Shown: in pieces, positions 44,288 to 56,200 of the stretch
Position numbering within the stretch: the stretch's first letter is position 1
How the letters are laid out: each line of letters opens with the position of its first letter
NCBI GenBank assembly: GCA_964019425.1
Contig: OZ025793.1
Span: 1,178,001 to 1,242,000 of the forward strand
DNA: 64,000 bases
DNA from: Flectonema sp. DT1601
Taxonomy: Eukaryota; Euglenozoa; Diplonemea; Diplonemida; Diplonemidae
Direction of reading: 5' to 3'
Program-made: the position numbers and the translations under genes
The notes under the pieces: generated by a model
Told to the model about the DNA's origin: nothing
The model's input: only the letters and a program-made list of their open reading frames with translations
Database searches by the model: none

Positions 44288-47200
44288 ATGGAGGGAGATG
44301 GGACGAGTAAGAAGCAATTACTGGAAAAGAGGTTGAAAGAACGGCAACATTTCACATCATGCAGTATAGGAACCTCAATGGTTAGGGGACGAGTTAATCA
44401 GGAGAAGAAGAATGTGAAAGTCCCTTTTAGAGACCCTGCTACTGATCCAATCAATACACCACTCTACCACTTTCAAGTTCAAGAAATATTTGAGCACGAT
44501 GTTCCTAATATGACAGCTCCTTCTGTTGCGACTACAGCAAAAACACCGATATCTGATATCCCTATGGAACGACGGGTAAGATCAATTCAAAAGGAAGGTT
44601 ACAGTGGAGCACCAACAACCATGACTTACACTGATCCTGATGAAGTATTAATGAATTCTATTCAATTTGCAGCATCTCGAAGACCAAAGTCTGAGTCTCA
44701 AGTAGTGGTAGCTCCAGATGATGTACAAGAAATAATGCAATTAAAAACAGCAGAAGATGTTATTGCATTCTTCAGTAAGGCGGGTAACAGTAGTACTGTT
44801 AAGTTTGTTTATTTAAACAGAGCTCAGCAGGGATTATTATTCAGACCCTACGATCTTGAAGTAGTGATGAGAGGAAGACAAGAACCTGAACACTTTTGTA
44901 TATCTGCATCAGGTTGTGTTCACATAAAACCAGATCATCCATCAGAAGTGGTATCACTAGCTGAGTGGATGCGTGAGTGTACTTTATTCAACGTGCTTAC
45001 GAGAATTCATTTTTTCAAAAATTACCTCGTTGGTAAATCTTTCACTCAATGGAGGAGAAACGTCAGGTTTCGATTGTACTGTCAAACTAGAAGAAGACTT
45101 TGTAAAAATTTCTTTTTATCAAAACAAACATTCGCATCAACCCTGTCAGAACTTCACAAGTGTTCATATGAGCTTTCAACAATACCACTGGTGTACTACC
45201 CAGAGATTAAGGAAACTTACACACATGATAAATTTAAAGAGGAACAAGCAACACTTTGTAGAACACCAGCAGAGTTAGAGTTTCGTTCTTCAATGGATAA
45301 GATGGAACATAAGCTCCTCAAATTATGTGAGAATGTAACCCAAAGAGCAAATGTACCAGACTTGACTACTCAAGAATCGTTAGAACAGTATCTACTAGCT
45401 AATGCAACAGCTAGTGGTAAAGAAAAAGGAAAAGGAGGAAAACGAATGAAATCAATGGTAGATGCTCAAGCAGAACAACAAGAACGAATGAGAATGCTTA
45501 AAAGAGCAATGGTTGAGCACAGTATGTTAGATTCCTTCATCAGACTTGCTGACTACATTGCTGCCGAGAATCTCTTTAAGAATGCACTCTGCGCCTTTCA
45601 TAAGTTCTACCAAGTCTTGTCTCTACCTGAAGCAGAGAAGATTATTATGTTTCAAATCACAATTACTTTTCAGGGTGAAGAAGATCTCGTTTTTGTTCCA
45701 TCTGAAAAGGAAATTCTGGACACCTATGCCGCTGTCATGGATGAAATAATTCACCTCGTTGGTCAGGTAACAAGACTTATTTATATTCGTGATGTTAAGA
45801 TTCACTTTGCTTCACCTCCGAAGACGTTTTCAGTTGGATCAGCGATTAGACATGACTTCAGATATAATTTATTAAAGAAGAGAACTTGTCAATTGATCAC
45901 AACTGACTTCGCGGCTGCCTTTGAACAAGCAAAGCTCTACGAATCGTATAGAAAGTGGTTCATCTTTGTAGACGTTGAATGGAAGGAAGTAGAAGCTCGA
46001 TGGGAAGCTGAACCAGACGAACTCACACCAGAGGAGTTTGAGAGATACATTCATGACCCGAAACAATCATCAGCAAAAGATCATAAAGAACCAACACAAA
46101 CTAACAAACCAATGGGAAAAGTTAAACAAGCTCTTGGTGACTTGGATGCATTATTCAACAGACCACAAGGAATATTATTAGTAAACAGTAATAAACTTCG
46201 CACAACACTTCAAGAGAAACTTGATGATATTATGGGTAAGGTTCGTAAGAAGTTGTTGGAAGTTGCTCGTAAGAGAACTACTGAATTGGTTGCGGATATT
46301 CAAAATAAAATGAGACAGCTGTTGGCAAGACCGACAACTCTACAGGCGTTCGCTGCATTTGTTCAATCACTCAACGAGATTAGAGATGAATCACAAACAG
46401 TGATGGCTAGGTGTGATGATATCCAACGCCTTTATGAAATAGCTGATATAAATGGAATCAAACCAACTCTTGATGAACAAGGTAGAAAAGATCTTCTTAT
46501 CGGTGGACCTAATTCACAAGTACACACAACACCATTGAGAGATCAGTTTGTTGAATACATACAACAAGCTGGTGACTTCAAGATTAATAATTTAAAGGTA
46601 ATGTCTGCCAACCTTGAAAACTACATTGACATTGCTAATGAAGAACTACTCGCAACAATGGCAATCCTAGATCACGGTGACTATGTCTCAAGTCATGCAG
46701 AAACAAGAGACGTCTTAGCCCAACTTGCTGGTGTTGATGACACAATTAAAACAATTGAACAAAAGGTAAAGATGTACACAGACTATCAAAAGCTATTCGA
46801 CACAACTCCATCAGAATGGACCAATCTCGCTGCTATTAAAGAAACCTATCAAAAACGTTTTGATTTGTGGAGTACGTATGATAAATTTATGGAACAACGT
46901 CACGTCTGGGAAAGTGAAGAAATTAAAGACGTCGACGATCAGCAACTCAAAGAACAGATTGAAGACTTTTTCAGAAAAGCTCACAAACTCCATAAAGAGG
47001 TTGGTGATGAAGTATCGGATCTTCTTCTTGAAAGTGTTACTGAAGAGAGGAAGAACTTACCAGTTATGATTGATCTTTGTAATAAAGATATGCAATTTGA
47101 ACATTGGGAAGAAATATTCAAAGGAATGGGCAAAGCCTACGGTCCAGAAAAAGATCATTTCACTCTCTCTTCATTAAGAGCTTACAAAGTATTTGAACAC

Positions 47201-50200
47201 AGAGATCTCGTAGCTGATGTATCAGGCAAGGCGAAGGGTCAGGCAGGTGTGAAGAAGGTCATTCAACAAGTGAAGGAGATTTGGGATCAGACAGAGTTTT
47301 TAACAAAATTACACAGAGATTCTAAAGACGTATATATACTGGGTGACTTAACTGAGGTATTGGAACGTCTTGAAGAACATCAACTGACAGTTCAAACACA
47401 ACAAGCGTCAAGGTATGCCTCTGGTGATGACATCAGTGCGAGAAGTATTAGAAAACTAGTCGACGAATGGGATCAAAACCTCTCAACTGTTTCTGACGTA
47501 TTAGACGAATGGGTCCAACTACAGAAGTCGTGGATGTATTTAGAATTCATCTTCTCAAGTGATGACATTAAAAAACAACTCCACGAAGAATCAAAACTCT
47601 TCGCTCAAGTTGACCGCGACTACAAGGATTTAATGACCAAATGCAGAACAAGACGAAATGTTATAGCAGTCTGCTGTGATCCAGGTCAGTTAGAAGTTTT
47701 AAAAGAAGACAATCGTATCCTCGATGAGGTCCAAAAACGACTAGAAGACTACTTAGAAACAAAGAGACAACTATTCCCTCGATTCTATTTCTTATCAAAC
47801 GATGAGCTTCTTGAGATCCTTTCTGACGTACGTAACCCTCATAAGGTACAGCCTCATTTACACAAGTGCTTTGATAACATGAAAAAGATTATTTTCAACA
47901 ACGAAGACGCAACCGAAGTATCAGCAATGGCGTCAAACGAAGGAGAAGAAGTTAAATTTAATGAAATTGTTGAGACCAGAGGTAATGTTGAATCATGGCT
48001 GGGAAAAATAGAATCAACAATGAAAGACTCCCTTCTAATGCATATGACAATGTGTCACCAAGGATACTTTAAATGGCAAAGGAGTGAATGGTATTTTCAA
48101 TTCCCAGCTCAATGTGTTCTTTGTGTTGATATGATTATGTGGACTGTTGAAACCGCAGATGCCATCACAAAACAAGATGAAGATCCAACAACACTTTCAA
48201 CATATGTATCTACGTACACATCACAGATTCATGATACTGTTGAAGTTGTTAAACAAGATTTAGACAAATTAAAAAGAATGATCGTAAACACTATCATCGT
48301 GATGGATGTTCATAACAGAGATATGATAAAACATTTAATATCAGAAAAGGTTACAAAGGTAAGTGACTTCGCATGGTCTATGCAGCTTCGATACTACTGG
48401 ACGAATCAAAATGTTTCTATTTGGCATTGTACGGCACAATTCCCATATGGATATGAATACTTAGGTAATCAAATGAGGTTGGTAATTACTCCTCTGACCG
48501 ACAGGGCGTTCTTAACATGCACTGGAGCTCTGGCTATGAATCTTGGTGCAGCTCCTCAAGGTCCTGCTGGAACTGGAAAAACAGAAAGTGTTAAAGATTT
48601 AGGAAAAGGATTAGCACGTCAGGTTGTCGTATTTAACTGTTCTGACGGTATTAATGTATCTACGATGGCTCAGTTTTTCTCTGGATTAGCTCAAGCAGGT
48701 GCCTGGGCATGTTTCGATGAATTTAATAGAATTGATCTGGAAGTCCTCTCTGTTGTAGCAATGCAAATGTTAACTATCACAACAAACTTAGCTCAGAGAA
48801 ATGACACTTGTGAGTTCGATGGACATCAAATAAAACTGAATGCTGACTTTGGAGTTTACATAACAATGAATCCAGGATACGCTGGTAGAACAGAACTACC
48901 TGATAATCTTAAAACTTTATTCAGACCAATCTGTATGATGATTCCCGACTATCGTTTAATTGCTCAGATTATGTTTTATTCTGAAGGGTTTTCAGAAGCT
49001 GAATCACTCGCTCAAAAGATGGTCCAGTTGTACAAATTATCATCTGAACAGCTCAGTAAACAATATCACTACGATTTTGGTATGCGAGCCGTGAAGTCAA
49101 TTTTAGTAATGGCAGGTCAGTTAAAAAGAGGTTCTCCTGATGAAGATGAAGAAATGCTACTGATAAGAGCAATGCGTGATTCAAATATTCCTAAATTCCT
49201 ACAAGATGACACTGTACTATTCCAAGCATTGATAAGAGACTTGTTTCCAGCTGTGGAGTTGGAAGAAGTTCCAAATGAGACCCTTGAAGACTTCATCCGA
49301 GCAGACTTTACTAATAATGGTCTTCAGATTGTTGATACTTTTATAACAAAAGTAGTTCAAATATACAACACAATGGTTGTACGTCATGGTATGATGACTG
49401 TTGGTCTTACTCACACTGGGAAAACTGCTGCTCTTGAAACACTTAAGAGATCACTGACTAGTATGTTTAAAGAAGGTCACAAACCAATGGAATCAAATAA
49501 CTTCTTATTCAACAACGTTCATACTCATTGGGTAAACCCAAAGAGTATCACCAGTGAAGAACTATACGGTGAGGTTAACTCTGTTACCAGAGAATGGTCT
49601 GATGGTGTTTTGTCGTATTTAGCTAAACTCGTAGCAAAAGAAGGAAATGATGACAACCCAGATAGAAATTGGTTAGTTTTCGACGGACCAGTTGACGCAG
49701 TTTGGATTGAGAATTTAAACACCGTACTCGACGACAACAGAATGCTTTGTCTTGTTTCAGGAGAACGTGTTAAGATTCCTCGACAAGTAATATTTGTGTT
49801 TGAAGTTCAAGACTTAGCAGTTGCCTCACCAGCAACAGTATCTAGATGTGGTATGGTTTATATGGAAGCTTCATACTTAGAGAATGATGGCTGGTCACCA
49901 ATTGCGAGATCTCTCAATGAGAAGTTACAAAAGCAACACGGAGAACGTTGGCTTGGTGATCGAGTCACAACTTTAATAAATATGACTATAGCAAAGAGTT
50001 TACATATCCTTCGTAAGAATGGTAAAGAATGGATTGCATCAGTTGATCAACAACTAGTCATTTCATTACTTCATTTACTAGAAGCGTATATCGTAAACCA
50101 CGATAATGATGATGATGAAGCACCAGAACCAATAAAAGAACCAACTGCCGTAGACGATGATGATGCTGAACCTCAACCTGTTGACGAAGAACAACCCGAA

Positions 50201-53200
50201 ACTAATGATAACGCTGACAACCCGTACGCTTCAAAAAGAGAAGTAACACAATCAGTTGACACTACTACTTCTGAATACCAATCAAAGATATTTGATATGT
50301 ACTTCGTAATGGCAATGATTTGGTCAATTGGAGGCAATGTATCTGATTCAAGTAGAGAAGTGTTCTCATCAAGTATCAGACCTATTATTGAAAGTGTTTG
50401 TGACTTCTTTCCAAAGGAAGAATCGATTTACAGTTATTGTGTTCATAAGAAGTCAGCAACATTTGTTCCGTGGGAACATAAGGTCCCAAACTTTAATTAC
50501 AAAAGAGATGCTTCATTTTTTGAACTATTCGTTCCAACCTCGGAGACTATCTGCGTAAAGTCAATTCAACTCCTTCTGACATCAGTTGGTCGACACGTTC
50601 TTCTTAACGGAGTGACTGGGGTTGGTAAGAGTGCTGTAACAACTGACTTAATCTTCAACGATCTTAAAGCCGACGATCCTAACGCCCAATGGACCTTTTT
50701 TGCCTGCGTTTTATCAGCGCAAACCAGCAGTAAAAACATCCAAGAAAGAATGGAGTCGAAACTCGCAAAGAAACGTAACAACTGGTTTGGGGCACCGCCT
50801 GGTAAGAGATTGTTGTTTTTTGTCGATGATATTAATATGCCGAAACTTGAAATCTACGGAGCAAGTCCTCCAATTGAACTCTTACGACAGGTAATTAGTC
50901 ATGGTGGATTTTATGATAGGAAAAAGGTTTCGAATTTCAAACACGTCGAAGATTTGAATATTATTGCGGCGTGTGGTCCTCCAGGTGGTGGTAAAAACGC
51001 GATGACTCAACGATTTACATCTCAACTTCATATGTTGTGTACGCCTTCACTACCAGCGTTTAGTATGAAAAAGATCTTCTTTTCAATACTGAGAGGATTC
51101 TTATCAATATTTGACACTGACATCCGATCACTATGTGCTCCTATCGTTGATGCAACTCTTGAATGCTATGAAAGAATAGCAAAGGAAATGCGTCCAACTC
51201 CAACAAAGTCTCACTACACATTTAATCTTAGAGACTTAGCTAAAGTTATTCAAGGGATACTACAGGTCCATAGAGGTGCTTTGGAAGACAGAAGTACCTT
51301 ACTAAGACTTTGGACACACGAAGCAAGTCGAATATTCCATGACAGACTTGTTAACGATCACGATAAGTCTTGGTGGTGGAGACTTGTTGAAGAACTATTC
51401 CGTAAGAAGTTTAAAGAACCATGGAACACTGATCACAAAGTCGTTCTATTCGGAGACTACATGAAAAGAGATGATAAACACTACGAAGAAATAACAGACA
51501 TTCAAAAGTTTCACGACATTGTAGCGGATGACTATCAAGTTGATTATAATATTCAAGAATCGAGTGAGAAAGAATTAGTTTTCTTTAAAGATGCTCTTCA
51601 TCATCTCTCAAGGGTTTGTAGAATAATAAGACAGCCAAGAGGAAATGCACTCCTAGTTGGTGTTGGTGGATCTGGAAGGCAATCATTAGCAAGCCTTGCA
51701 GCCTTTATGTGTAATATGAAAAAATTTCAAATATCCATCACCAGAGCGTATGGAATTAACGAGTTTCATGAGGACCTTAGAAAGATAATGTTGGACAGTG
51801 GCTGTGATAATCAACAATCTGTTTTCTTAATAAGTGATAGTCAGATTATTCACGAACAGATGCTTGAAGACATTAATAACATCCTAAATACTGGTGAGGT
51901 TCCTAATCTTTTTGAAACTGAAGATATCGACAGAATTCTAACCAGCTGCCGAAAGTACGTCAAAGCTGCTGGAAAACTTGAGACTCGAAATGTAATTATC
52001 GCTCACTTCACATCACTCGTCAGAGAGAATCTTAAAATCGTATTTACAATGTCTCCAATTGGAGATGCTTTCAGAAACAGACTTCGTATGTTCCCATCAC
52101 TTGTGAACTGTATGACTATTGATTGGTATACAAAGTGGCCAAAGGACGCTTTATTGTCAGTTGCAGAAAAAGCATTCGCAAAGCAAGACCTTGGAGGGGA
52201 TGAAGTTAAAGACGCAATTTGTAACATGTGCGTCACCATCCACAGAGACGTTGCTGAGACAAGTGAAGAGTTCTATGAAGCTCTGAGAAGGAGGAATTAC
52301 ACAACTCCAACTTCATACTTAGCGCTAATCGAATCGTATAAAACGATGTTAATGCAGCAGACTAAACAAGTTTCAGATGCCACAATGAGGTATCAAGGTG
52401 GTTTAGACAAGTTAACCAACACAAACAAAGAAGTAGATGAAATGAAAGAATTACTTACAAAGAAACAACCAGAGTTAGTAACTGCTCAAAAACAAACTGA
52501 CGCTATGATGGTTCAAATTGAAGTAGAGCAGAAGGACGCTGATGTGATTAGAGATGAATGTCAGAAGGAAGAAGCAGACACTAGTGTCAAAGCAGCTGAA
52601 GCTCAAGGTATCTCTGATGAATGTCAAGAAGAAGTAAACAAAGCAATGCCTGCTTATCATGGAGCTGTTGCTGCGCTTGATTCTCTTTCAAAGGATGACA
52701 TCACTCTCTTAAAGACAATGACTTCCCCTCCAGAACGTGTTAAGCTCGTCTTAGAAGCAGTTCTTCTGTTACTCGGAGAAAAGAATCTCGCCTGGGAATC
52801 AGCTAAGAAGTACCTCAGTCACATGGGATTCATGAAAACTCTCAAAGACTTGGATTCAGAATCCCTGTCTGAAGGTGTTATTAAAAAGATGAATCGTAAC
52901 TACATGTCTAATCCAGAATTTGAACCAGATAAGGTCAAATCATCTTCACTCGCAGCGATGTCTCTCTGCATGTGGGCGCGTGCTGTTGTTAACTTCAATC
53001 AAGTTACTAAGAATATGGCTCCTCTGAAAGCCAGACTTGCTGTAGCACAACAACAACTTCAGGAAGCTCAAGACAAACTCAAAGGAGCGCGAGAGAAGTT
53101 GTCAGAAGTAGAGAACAAGGTTGCTCGTCTCCGTGCTAACATGCAAGCAGCAGTAGACAAGAAGAAGATGTTAGAAGATGACATCGCTGTTACAGAAGCT

Positions 53201-56200
53201 CGTTTAGTTAGAGCTGACAAGTTGATAAGTGGATTGTCTTCAGAACAGATTCGATGGGAACAGGCACTCGAACATCTAAAGATAGAAAGAGTTGGATTAG
53301 TAGGAACGATGTTATTAGCTGCTGGTAGTGTTGCTTACACTGGTCCATTTACTTCTGAATTCCGAACAAAGTTACTAAAGAAGTGGTCTGACACGATGGC
53401 TGAGATGAAGATTCCTGTCGAAGAAGGCTTCAGATTTGACAGCATCGCTGATCCTGTAAAGGTCCGTCATTGGGGAATCAAGGGACTTCCGATGGATACA
53501 TTTTCAATTGAAAACGCTACCATCGCTGAACGTTCCCAACGATGGTGCCTCTGCATAGATCCTCAGGGACAAGCAAACAATTGGATTAAAGCAATGGAGA
53601 GAGACAATGGTCTAATGGTACTGAAGCAGTCTGAGGCAAAGTTTATGCAAAAAATGGAAAACTGTATCCGTGTTGGTATTCCTGTTCTCTTAGAATCAAT
53701 AGGAGATGAGCTTGACGCATCCTTAGACCCGATCCTGTTGAAGCAAACAGTTAAAAGAGCTGGTAGATTATTTATTAAATTAGGAGATCAAGACGTTGAG
53801 TACGAACCAAACTTCCGATTCTACATGACGACAAAAATGCCAAATCCCCACTACATGCCTGAGTTACAGATTAAGGTTACCATCATAAACTTCACAGTCA
53901 CACAAAAGGGTCTCGAAGACCAACTGTTGGCTGACGTTGTTAGATGTGAAAAAGCTGAACTCGAAGAACAATTAGATAAGGTAGTAGTTCAGATTAGCGA
54001 TGGTAAGACTCAGCTAAAAGATATCGAAGACAGGATCTTACAACAGTTAGCTGACGCTACTGGTAATATTCTAGACAATGAAAAACTTATCAACGCATTA
54101 GGAGACAGTAAAATTACATCAGAAGCAATCACTGTTGATGTTGAGAAGGGTGAAAGAGCTAAAACAGAAATCGCTGCAACTCGTGAACGGTATCGAGGAG
54201 TTGCAACAAGAGGTTCATTGCTCTACACGGTCATTGCGGAGATTGGTGGAATGCAACATATGTATCAATACTCGTTAGACTTCTTTAAGAAACAATTTCA
54301 ATCAACTCTTCACCGCACTGAACGAACAGACGACATCGACCAACGAGTAGCCATTCTAATACCAGCAGTCACTATGGATACTTACAACACAGTTTGCAGA
54401 GGATTGTTTGAAAAAGACAAACAACTATTTGCATTTCTGATGGTAGCTCAAATCTTCAGAGCCTCAGGTGACATATCACAAGATGAATGGTTGTTTATGT
54501 TACGAGGTAGTAGTGGTATTCGACCACAACAACCTGTTGATAAACCATCATGTGTTCCAACTGATATTATTTGGAATGAGATACAAGTTCTTGGAGAACA
54601 ATCTGTTTTTAGTGGTCTCGTTAAAAACTTCAGCGACCACACTGCAGACTGGAAGGCCTGGACTGTTGCTGACGAACCTCACCTCCTCCCAGTACCTTAT
54701 GCACAGGAGCAGAAATTAACACCAATGCAGGGACTATTAATATTAAAATGTTTAAGAGAAGACAAAGTAATGTATGGTCTTACCCAAGTAATTGGTGAAT
54801 ACCTCGGTAAAGTCTTTACTGAGAGTCCTCAATTTGATTTGCAAGCATCGTTTTCAGACAGCAGTAACATCACTCCAGTTGTACTCGTGTTGACTGAAGG
54901 AACAGATCCGACGACAGTATTTTATGAATTCGCAGCTCAGAAAGGTTGGGGTGATCGACTTCTTGTCAGATCTCTTGGACAAGACCAAGGAGATATTGCA
55001 CAACAATATATTCAAGATGGTATGCGTACAGGTGATTGGGTTTATCTACAAAACTGTCACGTCTACACTAGTTGGATGCCAACACTTGAGAAGCTTTGTG
55101 AAGAACTCCTCATCAAAGAAGTACATCCAGACTTTAGATTATGGCTGACCAGTAGACCTGATAAGTCTTTCCCTGTATCAATATTACAATCTGGTATTAA
55201 AATTACAAAAGAACCACCTCAAGGATTAAAAGCAAACTTGAGAGACTCTTTCAGTGGAGTCATCTCTGAAGACATGTGGACCAATCCACAACAAAAGAAT
55301 CTTCCTGAATGGAGAAAACTGTTATTCGCATTGACATTCTTTCACGGAATTATCCAAGAGCGTAGGAAGTATGGAGCACTTGGTTGGAATATAAGATACG
55401 CGTGGAATCAATCTGACTTAGATGCGAGTGTAATTACTATAAAGACTTACTTAGAAGAGTGTGAACCAGATGATGTTCCTTTTGAAGCATTAACATACCT
55501 GACTGGTGTTATAAATTATGGTGGTCGGGTAACAGATTTTCTAGACACTAGATGCCTCAGGTATACTCTTGCGAGATTTCTTACTCCGGAAGTAGTAAAA
55601 CAAGATTCGGTGTTCAACATAACGACTGATGGAATCTATCACATCCCCGCTGATATTGAAAGTCTTGATGGATGTAGACAGTACTTAGCAGACCTTCCTC
55701 CTTATGAGAAACCTGAAGTCTTTGGTCTACATGGAAATGCTGACATCACTAGAGAAAAGTTAGAATCAAAGCGTATGATTGACACCCTTGTCGACGTTCA
55801 ACCAAAAGCTGGTGCTGGTGGAAAAGGAAAATCAGCTGATGATTTAGTCAATGACATAGCTCAAGATTTTATCGACAGACTCCCACAAACAATTGATAAA
55901 TCAACAGCTCATGAAGATACCTATAAGATTACTGAGACTGGTGATATGGTGTCTCTTGGAACTTTTCTAATTCAGGAAATTGATGTTTTCAATAATCTGA
56001 TTGAAGTTATAAAATCATCTCTAGTCGGACTCAAAGCAGCAGTAAAAGGAGAAGTCGTAATGAGCTCACTGTTGGAAAAGATGTTTAACGATTTCTTAAT
56101 AAATCGTGTTCCTGAGAATTGGGGAGGTATGAAGCTGTCGTATTTGTCTAAAAAACCATTAGCAAGCTGGTACGTTGATACTTGTAACAGGGTTCAATTT